A model generated the notes under the pieces. It worked only from the letters and a program-made list of their open reading frames with translations, was not told the DNA's origin and did not search any database. A stretch of 64,000 nt of DNA from Bacteroides faecalis (lineage in GTDB: Bacteria > Bacteroidota > Bacteroidia > Bacteroidales > Bacteroidaceae): contig NZ_BHWB01000001.1 in NCBI RefSeq assembly GCF_003865075.1, positions 62,001 to 126,000 on the forward strand. Direction: 5' to 3'. Both the position numbers and the translations under genes were made by a program. Shown here piece after piece: positions 9,614 to 18,901 of this stretch. Positions within the stretch are counted from its first letter, which is position 1, and each line of letters starts with the position of its first letter.

Positions 9614-9769
9614 AATTATAATTTTATCTCACTTTGTTAGTAATAACATGCAACGAGCAATGAAGTCGTGTTGCGAGTGCAATTTACTAATATTGACTGA
9701 ATGAACAAAAAAGAGAACCCAAAAAGGAAATGGACAACCCCAAATAGTTCTTAGTTATCTCTTTATAGT

Positions 9770-10297
9770 CTATAATCCCAACAATTCCCGCAAACGTTTC
9801 ACTGAAGTTTCTATTTGGTGACGATCTTCCAATTCTTCAGCATTGAAAATATACTGAGCTTGTGTATAAAATGGGGCCCGTTTTTCGAGTGCCTGAACAA
9901 TAAACGATTTCAGTTCATCATCCTGTTTTCCTTGAAGAATAGGACGTTGTTGCTTCGCAATGCGCAAACGACGGAAAAGAATATCCGGATGAACATCCAG
10001 AAAAACAGTCTTTCCTGTTTGATTCATGAACTCCATGTTATCAAAAAAACAAGGAGCGCCTCCACCTGTAGAGATAACGACGTTCTCAAACTCGGCTACC
10101 TCATGAAGCATATTTCTTTCTAATTCCCTGAAACCAGCTTCGCCACGTTCTATGAACAACTCTCCTACGGTTTTATGAAAACGTTCTTCAATATACCAAT
10201 CCAAATCAATAAATGGCATATTGAGCTTACGGGCAAATGCTTTGCCTAAGGTTGTTTTACCGGCACCCATATAGCCGGTCAGGAATATACGAACCAT
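9770..10297 (-). CDS. aroK: Shikimate kinase AroK
   Basis: 175 residues, normal family length. P-loop GYMGAGKTT (about residues 8-16), shikimate-binding DLDWYIEE, the STGGGAP motif (about residue 77) and a lid arginine in KQQRPIL. It phosphorylates shikimate at the 3-hydroxyl in aromatic amino acid synthesis, in the cytoplasm. It appears to be a single-gene unit: the next gene on this strand starts about 1 kb upstream. A TAATTTTG box (10323-10316) lies about 20 bases before the start. Confidence 0.95.
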   Translation of the reverse strand: MVRIFLTGYMGAGKTTLGKAFARKLNMPFIDLDWYIEERFHKTVGELFIERGEAGFRELERNMLHEVAEFENVVISTGGGAPCFFDNMEFMNQTGKTVFLDVHPDILFRRLRIAKQQRPILQGKQDDELKSFIVQALEKRAPFYTQAQYIFNAEELEDRHQIETSVKRLRELLGL

Positions 10298-10315
10298 AAA
10301 TGACTAATTTTGCTC

Positions 10316-10323
10316 ACAAAATT
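10316..10323 (-). promoter_or_regulatory. Putative -7 box for aroK
   Basis: TAATTTTG on the minus strand matches TAnnTTTG and lies about 20 bases upstream of the aroK ATG. No clear -33 TTTG was found at the right spacing, so this is only a partial match. Confidence 0.35.
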
Positions 10324-10989
10324 AATCATTTAATGGATAATGGATAATGAATAACGAATAATTCTCAACTGAGATACAAGATTTGACCTTGCTATACCTC
10401 ACTTTTCGCTATTTTCATTATTCAATATATAGTGATATATAGCGTTGCCGCGCCATACTGCTCAAAGCGGACGATCTGAGCGTCCCCAACAAGTCAGAGA
10501 ACATACGTAGATGACAGCCCGAACGTTGGCAAATGGATCATCAGATTCATGAATAATCTATTTCTAAAGAAAATAAAGTGGTTATTTATTGTCACTTGTC
10601 ACTTTCCGGCATTAAACCTCTGATAATCAATAACAGGTTGGTGACAATAGATAGGTGACAATAGAGTGACAACAAAAGTTCAGGACATCTCTATTATCAC
10701 TTTTATCTTGCTATCTAATCGGTTAGTAATCTAATAGTCAGCATATAAACACATAATTCTATAATAATCTCCCGAATCATAAGATACAAATTAAAAGATG
10801 TCAAGTTTAGAGTTTGACACTCCATTCTCATCGGATTTTCTAATAAAACCATAATGTGCAACCATTACATTACTTGTTTTTTATAAATTAGTAGAAATGT
10901 TACCCCAACCGAAGGCATGGAGTAGAACAAATATTGCTGACTTTAACATACAGACAAGGCTCGACTACCGTCTTTTGCAAGGTACATAT

Positions 10990-11081
10990 TCTCGTTTCAC
11001 GTACGTGAACCATTCGGATGATGTACGGGAACCCAAAGGATCACGTACGTGGAGCCATGGAAGCATGTACGTAAAACGAGA
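10990..11081. repeat. 22-base-period array of GTACGT dyads (four units)
   Basis: Four units start at 11001, 11023, 11045 and 11067, exactly 22 bases apart, each opening with GTACG. The first is centred on the perfect 14-bp palindrome TTCACGTACGTGAA. The outer ends are an inverted repeat: 10990-11007 matches the reverse complement of 11064-11081 with two mismatches. Units are diverged between the cores. The period equals that of the array at 47798-48108, although the core sequence differs. Function unknown. Confidence 0.75.
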
Positions 11082-11347
11082 CCTTATCTTTTCAAAAAGA
11101 CATTAACTGAAGCTTCAAAACAACTAAGCAAACGGTTTATTGCCTTTTATATATAGGAGATTACGCAATTATACACGCAATATCTATTTAACTGAAATTA
11201 TAAAGATAAGTACTACACTATAATTAATTGATATTATGCTATATTATAAATCAAGCTTATCTGTTATTCAGAACGAAGCGAAGAATGATAAAGCGAAATG
11301 ATAACAGATTACCCTCCTAGCATTTAATACCTCAATTTCCTAGATAT

Positions 11348-11950
11348 TTATCTGAAAATCTTTACCCGGTCCTCCAATGGCAAGTATTCCTTTTCACCCG
11401 GTCCTTGAACAGGAGTTCCGAATGGCATTTCTGCAATCAAATGCCAATGTTCAGGTAAATGCCAGGTACGACGCACTTCATCATCAATTAACGGATTATA
11501 ATGTTGCAAGGATGCTCCCAAACCAGCATCTTCAAGCATGGTCCAAATAACAAATTGATGCATCCCCGAAGTCTGCAATGACCATTCCGGGAATTTATCC
11601 TGATAAGCAGGAAAAGCCTTCTGTAATTCTTTTACGATAAGTTGATCTTCAAAGAAAAGTACTGTACCATATCCGCAAGCAAACGAATGGTCTATTTTCT
11701 CTTCCGTTTTCACAAAAGCTTCTTCCGGTACAATCTTCTTCAATGTATCTTTTACTATTTGCCATAATTTCTTATGCGACTCGCCTAACAATAGTACTAC
11801 GCGGGTAGTCTGAGAATTAAAAGCAGATGGTACATTTCGCACTGCTGTATTAACGATACACTCTATTTCTTGATCTAAAATAGGTGAGTGGTTACTAATT
11901 GAATAGTAAGTCCGACGATGTTTCAGAGCTTCGCTAAAAGTTCTTTCCAT
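11348..11950 (-). CDS. Nitroreductase-family flavoprotein
   Basis: 200 residues from the ATG at 11950, preceded by an AAAGGAG ribosome binding site 7 bases upstream; this decides against the 13-codon longer frame. Family features are an N-terminal RRTYYSIS (FMN phosphate arginines), SAFNSQTTRVVLLLG, a central GYGTVLFF, the MLEDAGLGASLQHYNP loop and the C-terminal EMPFG. It resembles the small YdjA/CinD-type oxidoreductases that reduce nitro compounds or quinones with FMN and NAD(P)H, in the cytoplasm. The physiological substrate is unknown. Monocistronic by position. Confidence 0.9.
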   Translation of the reverse strand: MERTFSEALKHRRTYYSISNHSPILDQEIECIVNTAVRNVPSAFNSQTTRVVLLLGESHKKLWQIVKDTLKKIVPEEAFVKTEEKIDHSFACGYGTVLFFEDQLIVKELQKAFPAYQDKFPEWSLQTSGMHQFVIWTMLEDAGLGASLQHYNPLIDDEVRRTWHLPEHWHLIAEMPFGTPVQGPGEKEYLPLEDRVKIFR

Positions 11951-12042
11951 TATGGCTCCTTTCTTTATATGGTTTATTCTGATATTCATAAACTATTGTC
12001 TTTTTATAACAAGTATCTTCTACAACTTGTTCGATTTTAGAA

Positions 12043-12050
12043 TATATTTG
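12043..12050 (+). promoter_or_regulatory. Putative -7 box for the RNase H gene
   Basis: TATATTTG matches TAnnTTTG and lies 43 bases before the proposed ATG. No good -33 box at standard spacing. It favours a start at 12094 over the ATG at 12067, which would leave almost no leader. Confidence 0.45.
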
Positions 12051-12093
12051 TACCTTCGCAGAAATAATGTGTGGAATTGATCAATTATTATCT

Positions 12094-12729
12094 ATGGGTA
12101 AGCAGAAATTCTATGTAGTATGGGAGGGCGTTACACCCGGGATTTATACATCCTGGACAGAATGCCAGCTTCAAATAAAAGGGTATGATGGTGCAAAATT
12201 CAAGTCATTTGATACCCGAGAAGAGGCAGAACATGCCATAGCAACATCGCCATACGTTTATATCGGAAAGAATGCCAAGAAAAAATCTGAAAACGAAAAG
12301 AAAAATTCAGAGATTTTACCTGCTGCAGTTATCGATAATAGCTTGGCTGTTGATGCAGCTTGCAGTGGTAATCCCGGTCCTATGGAATATCGTGGAGTAC
12401 ACATAGCAAGCAGACAGGAAATTTTTCACTTTGGCCCAATGAAAGGAACTAATAATATAGGTGAATTTCTAGCAATCGTACACGGTCTGGCTTTATTGAA
12501 ACAAAAAGGATTTGATATGCCAATTTATAGTGATAGCGTAAATGCTATCAGTTGGGTACGACAGAAGAAATGTAAAACCAAACTTCCCCGAACAGAAGAA
12601 ACTGAACAATTGTTCCTATTGATAGAACGGGCAGAAAAGTGGCTTAAAGAAAACACTTACACTACCCGTATTATGAAATGGGAGACCAAAGAATGGGGAG
12701 AAATTCCCGCAGACTTTGGCCGAAAATAA
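12094..12729 (+). CDS. Ribonuclease H with N-terminal viroplasmin/RNase H-binding domain
   Basis: 211 residues from the ATG at 12094 (MGKQKFYVVWEG). The N-terminal part (about 1-50) is a Caulimovirus viroplasmin / RNase HI N-domain (FYVVWEGVTPGIYTSW, then a second half with F-D-T-R-E-E-A), which binds RNA-DNA hybrids. The C-terminal RNase H domain (about 85-205) shows the first acidic residue in AVDAACSGNPGP, NNIGEF with the catalytic glutamate, and YSDSVNAISW. It cleaves RNA in hybrids, in the cytoplasm. It ends three bases before the convergent exporter gene. Confidence 0.9.
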   Translation: MGKQKFYVVWEGVTPGIYTSWTECQLQIKGYDGAKFKSFDTREEAEHAIATSPYVYIGKNAKKKSENEKKNSEILPAAVIDNSLAVDAACSGNPGPMEYRGVHIASRQEIFHFGPMKGTNNIGEFLAIVHGLALLKQKGFDMPIYSDSVNAISWVRQKKCKTKLPRTEETEQLFLLIERAEKWLKENTYTTRIMKWETKEWGEIPADFGRK

Positions 12730-12732
12730 AAT

Positions 12733-14568
12733 TTATAGTTGCTGCATATCATGCAGTCTCTTATAATAACCGTCTAATTCAATCAACTCTTCATGTTTAC
12801 CACGCTCTACAATCTCCCCTTCATAGAGCACACAAATTTCATCTGCATTTTTGATTGTAGACAAACGGTGAGCAATTGCAATCGTAGTACGTGTTTTCAT
12901 TAAACGCTCTAACGCCTCCTGCACCAAACGTTCGGATTCTGTATCTAAAGCCGAAGTCGCTTCATCCAGAATCAAAATAGGAGGATTCTTTAAGATAGCA
13001 CGAGCAATACTAATACGCTGACGCTGACCACCGGATAATTTTCCACCACGATCACCGATATTCGTATTGTATCCGTCCGGTTTCTCCATAATGAAATCAT
13101 GCGCATTCGCAATCTTGGCTGCTTCTATCACTTGCTCCATAGTTGCATTTTCAACACCGAAAGCGATGTTATTAAAGAAGGTATCGTTAAACAAAATGGC
13201 CTCTTGATTCACATTGCCAATCAAAGTACGCAAATCTGCAATACGAACATCTTTAATATTTGTACCGTCAATAGTAATCGTTCCTTCTTGCACGTCATGG
13301 TAACGGGGTAACAGATCTACCAATGTAGACTTTCCGGAACCGGATTGTCCAACCAACGCAATCGTCTGTCCCTTGGGTACCGTTAAATTAACGTGTTTCA
13401 GGACCTCCCTCTTACCATCATAGCTAAACGAAATATCTTTAAATTCAATTCTATCATTCAATCCTTTCAAGGGTTTAGGATTAGCGATCTCTTTGATATT
13501 ATTCTCAGCTTTTAGTATCTTGTCCACACGTTCCATTGAGGCTAACCCCTTTGGAATATTATATCCGGCTTTAGCAAAATCTTTCAACGGATTGATAACG
13601 CTATATAAGATTACCATGTAATAGATAAACTTAGAAGCACTCAATGTAGAGCCTTCAGATAAGATCAACGATCCACCGAACCACAGTACAGCCACAATTA
13701 AAATCGTCCCCAAAAACTCACTCAACGGATGTGCCAATACTTGACGCATAGCCACTCTGTTAGATGCATCACGAAGTTCGTTACTGCATTTCGTAAAACG
13801 ATCAATCATACGATCTTCTGCAATAAATGCTTTGATTATACGCAAACCACCTAAAGTTTCCTCCAATTGAGACATCGAATCACTCCATTTCGATTGCGCT
13901 TCCAATGACTGGCGTTTCAGTTTCCTACCCACTTTACCCATCAGCCATCCCATTCCGGGCAATACCAATATCGTGAAGAGAGTCAGTTGCCAACTTAATA
14001 TAATCAGTGTAGTGAAATAAATAAGAATCATGATGGGGTTCTTCAACAGCATATCCAATGAACTGGTAATAGAGTTCTCTACCTCACCGACGTCACCGCT
14101 CATACGAGCAATGATATCTCCCTTTCTTTCTTCAGAAAAGAAGCTTAACGGAAGACGCATTACTTTGGCATAAACTGTGATACGAATATCACGAACTACA
14201 CCTGTACGCAACGGAATCATTACTGCCGATGATGCAAAATAACAGGCTGTTTTCAACAATGTCATCACTGTTAGTCCAATTCCTAACAATAACAACACTT
14301 GCCCAGGTCCTCCAGCCTGAATCATATCCGTTACATAATAATAAAAGTTATTTTTCAATACTACGTCAAACTTGTCCGTTCCCCACTCCATATAGTGATA
14401 GACTTCTGGATTTTCTTCAGTTTTGAATAAGATATTCAAGATTGGAATCAACAAAGAAAATGAGAACACATTAAAGACAGCAGACAAGATGTTCAGCACG
14501 ACAGCCCATCCAATGAACCTTTTATAGGGCCACAAGAAGCGTCGCATTAATTGTAGAAATTCCTTCAT
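12733..14568 (-). CDS. MsbA-type ABC exporter (lipid A-core flippase or multidrug family)
   Basis: 611 residues, a half-transporter with fused domains. The six-helix membrane domain spans about 1-330 (first span FIGWAVVLNILSAVFNVFSF region). The nucleotide-binding domain has Walker A GQSGSGKST, Q-loop NVNQEAILF, signature LSGGQRQR, Walker B ILILDEAT and switch histidine IAHRLST. Lying next to the LPS glycan locus fits a lipid A-core flippase, but the family also contains drug exporters and the sequence does not separate them. A TATCTTTG box precedes it. Confidence 0.85.
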   Translation of the reverse strand: MKEFLQLMRRFLWPYKRFIGWAVVLNILSAVFNVFSFSLLIPILNILFKTEENPEVYHYMEWGTDKFDVVLKNNFYYYVTDMIQAGGPGQVLLLLGIGLTVMTLLKTACYFASSAVMIPLRTGVVRDIRITVYAKVMRLPLSFFSEERKGDIIARMSGDVGEVENSITSSLDMLLKNPIMILIYFTTLIILSWQLTLFTILVLPGMGWLMGKVGRKLKRQSLEAQSKWSDSMSQLEETLGGLRIIKAFIAEDRMIDRFTKCSNELRDASNRVAMRQVLAHPLSEFLGTILIVAVLWFGGSLILSEGSTLSASKFIYYMVILYSVINPLKDFAKAGYNIPKGLASMERVDKILKAENNIKEIANPKPLKGLNDRIEFKDISFSYDGKREVLKHVNLTVPKGQTIALVGQSGSGKSTLVDLLPRYHDVQEGTITIDGTNIKDVRIADLRTLIGNVNQEAILFNDTFFNNIAFGVENATMEQVIEAAKIANAHDFIMEKPDGYNTNIGDRGGKLSGGQRQRISIARAILKNPPILILDEATSALDTESERLVQEALERLMKTRTTIAIAHRLSTIKNADEICVLYEGEIVERGKHEELIELDGYYKRLHDMQQL

Positions 14569-15072
14569 TATTAATAATTAAATGAGTTAAGGCCGCAAAG
14601 ATACAACAAAAACCACTTAATAGATGAAAGTTTCCCACAATTATTAATATCAATTATTGAAAAAGAGGGATTAAAAATACTATTTGTTCTTGTAGCCGAG
14701 AAATGTTGCCATCCGATAGTATTCCGAATACATCTTCACCAAATCATTTAGTATAGATGGATATAGCTCTCAGAAGTTGTGTGTTCAGAAAAGCAAAGCA
14801 TCTGATTTTCAACCAAAAGGCTCTGAATAGTCACACCTACACATTTCCTGTATATAGTTGGATTTTTCAGTTTATTCTATGTTCCCTACATAAAGGCATT
14901 TATCACATCATTATCCGGAGACTTCAGATAGATCATTTCAATTCAGTTCATGACCAATCTCTGTCATTGCTTCTGAACAAAGTGATAGAAAGTCGATTTA
15001 CGATAAGTTTGTGAACAAGTACAGTCAGTGAAGGAATGTTAGAACAAACTTACGAAGTACAGCTAATGCCTT
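14569..15072. other. Intergenic region with possible coding remnants
   Basis: About 500 bases. Besides the exporter promoter I see only short minus-strand stretches that look formerly coding: 14688 to about 14768 reads (reverse strand) as a C-terminus ending in MATFLGYKNK and a stop, and about 14748-14870 reads in another frame as QSLLVENQMLCFSEH. They are separated by frame changes and stops. I cannot name the source protein. Confidence 0.3.
14596..14603 (-). promoter_or_regulatory. Putative -7 box for the ABC exporter gene
   Basis: TATCTTTG on the minus strand, 28 bases before the ATG at 14568. The -33 box is not evident. Confidence 0.45.
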
Positions 15073-15977
15073 TTACCGACAACGCACCTTATTATATATA
15101 TACTCATAAACCATTCCAAGACACAAAGCACTGAGTATTGCCAAAGGTATTTTCAATATCCCGCAATCAGAATATAAAGACAAAAAGATACAATGAAGCA
15201 TATAAATATAAATACAGTACTTAGCTAAAAAAACAATAGCTTTCAACGAGAAAAGTCTGGTTAAACAAGTTTCAACATTCAGGTAGAAATAAAAAATAAA
15301 AGCGAATGTAAAATAGCCGAAGTATTTCCAAACACACGATATCTTAAGAATAAAAGATAAACACAAATTATAATAATATTAGCATATATATTCTTCACAA
15401 AAATCCTATTACTATTATTTGCAATCTGTCTCAATGTGACACCTATACTATACTCCAATAATCTAAAAACAGGTGAAACATATATGAACCAGGTAGCATA
15501 CCCTCCACTAACAAATTCACACAAAGCCCAAATAATAAAAAACAATAATATTAAAAAGAGCTTTTTATCTTTTATTTTCAATATCACCTTATAGACAACC
15601 GGACTTAAAGCATAACAAAACATCAAAGAAGATAAGAACCAAGCAACGCCATTATAATTAAAGAACTCAAAGCCTTTTTCCGGTATATACGATTGCAATA
15701 ATAACAAATGGGGTATTATATCCCAGTTTACAGACAAATGAAGAACGATGACAGCAAGTATGACAGACAACCACTGTAAAGGCAACATGGAAGAAATCTT
15801 GTTACACATATAATCTCGATATCTCACGCGAGTTTCTCCTTTATAGAAGAAGCCGGAAATTACAAAAAAGAAAGAACATAAATCTGCCCCCTCACCCAGA
15901 ATTGGCATTCCGGCATGCATAAAAACAATTGATAATACAAATAGCAATTTAAGCCCTTGAAATTGCTCTGTCCTCAT
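15073..15977 (-). pseudogene. Acyltransferase 3 (OafA-like) membrane protein, broken by a frameshift
   Basis: The first part (15977 to 15279, 232 codons) starts MRTEQFQGLKLLFVLSIVFM and has the typical acyltransferase-3 opening with VFMHAGMP, an SGFFYKGE motif and repeated hydrophobic spans. The second frame (to 15073) continues the membrane pattern (FTFAFIFYFYLNVETC, then IYMLHCIF near the end). The two frames overlap around a run of six A at 15291-15296 (T on the coding strand), so one inserted or deleted base separates them. Together they give about 300 residues, a little short for the family. Such enzymes O-acetylate surface glycans. Real loss, a switchable run or a sequencing error are all possible. 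Confidence 0.75.
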
Positions 15978-16042
15978 TTTATTTCTAAATTCATATAATT
16001 TATTAACGGCTTCTCATTCTCTGAAAACTCATAAAGTAATAT

Positions 16043-16921
16043 TCAAGAAAACAGTTCTTTTATTTTCATCACAATCTCCATATCATTAGAACTAAATTTT
16101 CTAGCAAATAAATCTTCCGATTCTAGTAACGATGGTAAGTCTTCCATTCTCCAGACATAAGGATCTCCTCTATTCCAGTCTATCGCACGAATCCCATTAC
16201 CGGCATCGCGATTCACTCTGTATATCTTATCCCGTAAGGGAGAATTCCACAAAATGGAATGAAGAAAAATCTCATCACCACAACAAACATATTTAAAACG
16301 CTTTAAAATAAATTTCTTTTTTTCCAGCAAAATTGTCACCAAATCATTAGATATACTAACCCAGTTCGAACCCTTTTTAAATTCGATTTCATAAGGACGA
16401 CAGTAATGATACTTCCTCTGCAAATTTAAAAACTTTTGTCGAAAGCGTTCTATTTCTTTACAAAAAAAACGAGGAGGTATCTTATAATATCTAGTAAATA
16501 AATGATAGTTGGACATTTTCCATTCAAGATCCTTCAGATTGGCCTCCCCTTGAGAGTAAGCAACAAACTCATGCCCCTTATTCTTTTCAAAAAAATCATG
16601 AATATAATCCTGAGATTTTATGGGTAAATCTACTCCTGACAATAAATGATAATAATCATAGGGACCTTTCATTCTGGCCGTTTCAAACATTAACATTTCA
16701 ACCTTTACTACACTAATATCTCCCCATCTGACATCAAGGCGATGTTCCAATAAAAAGAAACGGGCATGCTTCAGTATAAATAAATCCTTATCTAGTGACT
16801 CTATATCCACTTTTTTATCGATATGCAAAAAAATATCATTTCTTTTATCATCAAGCATAGAAAGCAGTACCTTCAACAATTGAAATTCATTGTGAGCAAT
16901 CAGTAAAAAAGCATGTCGCAT
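16043..16921 (-). CDS. Core-2/I-branching type glycosyltransferase (GT14-like)
   Basis: 292 residues from the ATG at 16921 (MRHAFLLIAHNEFQ); the 17 codons further upstream are unlikely, since a TATCTTTG promoter box lies inside them. The family opening is AHNEFQLLKVLLSMLDD, then FLHIDKK, HLLSGVDLPIKSQ and a GSNWVSISNDLV motif. It belongs to the beta-1,6-N-acetylglucosaminyltransferase-like group that uses UDP-sugars on the cytoplasmic side. In this context it probably adds a branch sugar to the LPS glycan. Donor and linkage cannot be read from the sequence. Confidence 0.88.
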   Translation of the reverse strand: MRHAFLLIAHNEFQLLKVLLSMLDDKRNDIFLHIDKKVDIESLDKDLFILKHARFFLLEHRLDVRWGDISVVKVEMLMFETARMKGPYDYYHLLSGVDLPIKSQDYIHDFFEKNKGHEFVAYSQGEANLKDLEWKMSNYHLFTRYYKIPPRFFCKEIERFRQKFLNLQRKYHYCRPYEIEFKKGSNWVSISNDLVTILLEKKKFILKRFKYVCCGDEIFLHSILWNSPLRDKIYRVNRDAGNGIRAIDWNRGDPYVWRMEDLPSLLESEDLFARKFSSNDMEIVMKIKELFS

Positions 16922-16959
16922 GACCTTATTTTTGAGATTAATGATAAAATTAAACTGTA

Positions 16960-16967
16960 CAAAGATA
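16960..16967 (-). promoter_or_regulatory. Putative -7 box for the GT14-like gene
   Basis: TATCTTTG on the minus strand, 39 bases before the ATG at 16921. The -33 box is weak. It faces the divergent promoter at 17020-17050. Confidence 0.45.
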
Positions 16968-17019
16968 CACAATCAGCCAATCATAAGAAAAAATTAGTTA
17001 CTAAAGTTACATAATATGT

Positions 17020-17050
17020 TTTGATAGCTTTCATAATCTATTTATCTTTG
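17020..17050 (+). promoter_or_regulatory. Consensus Bacteroides promoter for the DegT-WbqC-epimerase operon
   Basis: TTTG (17020-17023), 19 bases, TATCTTTG (17043-17050): a perfect match to TTTG-N19-21-TAnnTTTG. It lies 41 bases before the ATG at 17091 and should drive the five genes 17091-21807. Confidence 0.75.
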
Positions 17051-17090
17051 TCCATTACATCTTAAAGAATAAAATAAATAAAGATAAAAG

Positions 17091-18203
17091 ATGAATGATA
17101 AACCCATATATGTAACTTCCCCTTTATTACCATCTTTAGATGACTTCACATCATCCTTAAAAGAAATCTGGGAAAGTAAAATACTAACCAATAACGGTAG
17201 TTTCCATAAAAAGCTTGAAAAGGAATTGGCTACTTATCTAAAAGTACCTTATCTTTGTTTATTTACCAACGGAACCTTACCTCTAATCACAGCTTTACAA
17301 GCGATGCGTATAACTGGTGAAGTGATTACTACTCCTTTTAGTTTCGTTGCAACGACTCATTCTCTTTGGTGGAACGGCATCAAACCTGTTTTTGTAGATA
17401 TAGATCCCAATACCTGTAACCTTAACCCGGAAAAAATAGAAGCAGCCATCACTCCACGGACAACAGCTATTATGCCTGTGCATGTATATGGAAAGCCATG
17501 TGATACAGAAAAAATTCAAAAAATAGCAGATAAATATGGTTTAAAAGTTATTTATGACGCAGCCCACGCCTTTGGTGTTGAAGTTAATGGGGAAAGTATA
17601 TTAAAGGCAGGAGATATGTCGACTTTAAGTTTCCATGCGACTAAAGTCTATAGTACTTTAGAAGGAGGAGCATTGATCGTACATGACGAACAAACGAAGA
17701 AACGTATTGATTATTTGAAAAACTTTGGCTTTGCCAGTGAAACAGAAGTTGTCGCTCCGGGAATTAATAGTAAGATGGACGAAGTACGTGCTGCATTCGG
17801 TTTACTCAACCTAAAATCAGTCGATCAGGCTATTGAAGCTCGTCGTCGAGTCGCTATCAAATACCGCGCAGCATTACAAGACACAACTGGTATAACTTTC
17901 TTCGATGATATGCCCAATGTACGCCATAACTATTCCTACTTTCCAATTTTCGTAGATGAAGAAAAATACGGGATGACACGAGATGAACTTTATTTTAAAA
18001 TGAAAGAGCAAAATGTATGGGGAAGACGATACTTCTATCCTCTCATCAGTACATTTTCTACTTATAGAGGACTAGAATCGGCACGACCGGAAAACTTACC
18101 TATCGCCACTCAAATGGCTAATAAAGTTATTTGTTTGCCGATGCATCATGCATTAACACCAGAAAATATAGAAAAAATTATATCTGTAATCATTAAAAAG
18201 TAA
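17091..18203 (+). CDS. DegT/DnrJ/EryC1/StrS-family sugar aminotransferase
   Basis: 370 residues, full family length. PLP-binding features are TNGTLPLITAL near residue 60, YDAAHAFG and the catalytic lysine K185 in SFHATKVYST. These enzymes transfer an amino group to a keto group of a nucleotide-activated deoxysugar; related enzymes make perosamine, Fuc3N or Qui4N donors for O-antigens. It is the first gene of an operon with WbqC, a second PLP-fold protein, an epimerase and a GT2. The exact sugar is unknown. Confidence 0.93.
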   Translation: MNDKPIYVTSPLLPSLDDFTSSLKEIWESKILTNNGSFHKKLEKELATYLKVPYLCLFTNGTLPLITALQAMRITGEVITTPFSFVATTHSLWWNGIKPVFVDIDPNTCNLNPEKIEAAITPRTTAIMPVHVYGKPCDTEKIQKIADKYGLKVIYDAAHAFGVEVNGESILKAGDMSTLSFHATKVYSTLEGGALIVHDEQTKKRIDYLKNFGFASETEVVAPGINSKMDEVRAAFGLLNLKSVDQAIEARRRVAIKYRAALQDTTGITFFDDMPNVRHNYSYFPIFVDEEKYGMTRDELYFKMKEQNVWGRRYFYPLISTFSTYRGLESARPENLPIATQMANKVICLPMHHALTPENIEKIISVIIKK

Positions 18204-18208
18204 AAAAT

Positions 18209-18901
18209 ATGACCGTAGGAATCATGCAACCTTACTTTATGCCTTACATTGGTTACTTTCAATTAATAAAATCAGTTGATAAATATGTGGTATACGATGA
18301 TGTTAATTATATAAAAGGGGGATGGGTCAGCCGAAATAATCTATTAATAAATGGTGAAAAGCAAATGTTCACTATCGTATTAAAAGGTGCGAGTCCTAAT
18401 AAGTTATTTAATGAAATAGAAATTGGAGATGATTTTAAAAAATTAATGAAAACGCTCCATATGAACTATTCTAAATCAAGCAATTTTGAAGAAACAATGG
18501 CATTAATGGAAAAAATAATATCATTTCCCAACAAACAATTGCCACTTTTTATAGCTAATAGCTTTCGCGAGATACTTGGTTATTTATCAATAGATACGGA
18601 AATCATTATGTCATCAAACATACAAAAAGATAACACGTTAAAGGGAAAAGACAAAGTATTGAATATTTGCAATATATTAGGAGCAGACACTTACTATAAT
18701 GCCATTGGAGGACAAGAGTTATATAGTAAAAAAGAATTCAAAGAACATAACATCACTTTAAGTTTCATCGAAACAATAATACAACCGTATGCCCAAATGC
18801 ATAACACGAACTTTGTTCCAGGACTGTCAATCATTGATGTTTTGATGAATAATTCAAAACAAAACGTTAATCTATTACTTGATTCATTTGTTCTAAGATG
18901 A
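18209..18901 (+). CDS. WbqC-family protein
   Basis: 230 residues. The N-terminus is the family signature (MQPYFMPYIGYFQLI, then YDDVNYIKGGW and R-N). WbqC-like proteins occur in many O-antigen and capsule loci next to DegT aminotransferases; they are thought to modify sugars or aid transfer, but no biochemical role is firmly assigned. It begins 5 bases after the DegT gene and its stop overlaps the next start by ATGA, so translation is coupled. Confidence 0.88.
   Translation: MTVGIMQPYFMPYIGYFQLIKSVDKYVVYDDVNYIKGGWVSRNNLLINGEKQMFTIVLKGASPNKLFNEIEIGDDFKKLMKTLHMNYSKSSNFEETMALMEKIISFPNKQLPLFIANSFREILGYLSIDTEIIMSSNIQKDNTLKGKDKVLNICNILGADTYYNAIGGQELYSKKEFKEHNITLSFIETIIQPYAQMHNTNFVPGLSIIDVLMNNSKQNVNLLLDSFVLR

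Larger units (their letters stand above)
10298..11347. other. Long intergenic region, no convincing gene
   Basis: About 1 kb between aroK and the nitroreductase gene. It holds the aroK promoter region, a cluster of GTGACAATAG copies near 10641 and 10654 with inverted copies (TTGTCAC) near 10590, the 22-base-period array at 10990-11081, and an inverted repeat at 11259-11267/11301-11309 below the nitroreductase stop. The rest is AT-rich. The open frame of 69 codons at 10897-11106 runs across the 22-base repeats, which are not a multiple of three, and has no database-like motif; I do not call it a gene. Confidence 0.6.

Noticed and set aside
10897-11106. Small 69-codon gene on the plus strand
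   Set aside because: It runs through a 22-base repeat that shifts frame each unit and has no recognisable protein feature.
14757-15014. 85-codon plus-strand frame
   Set aside because: No motif, no promoter; the coding-like signal in this region is on the other strand and broken.
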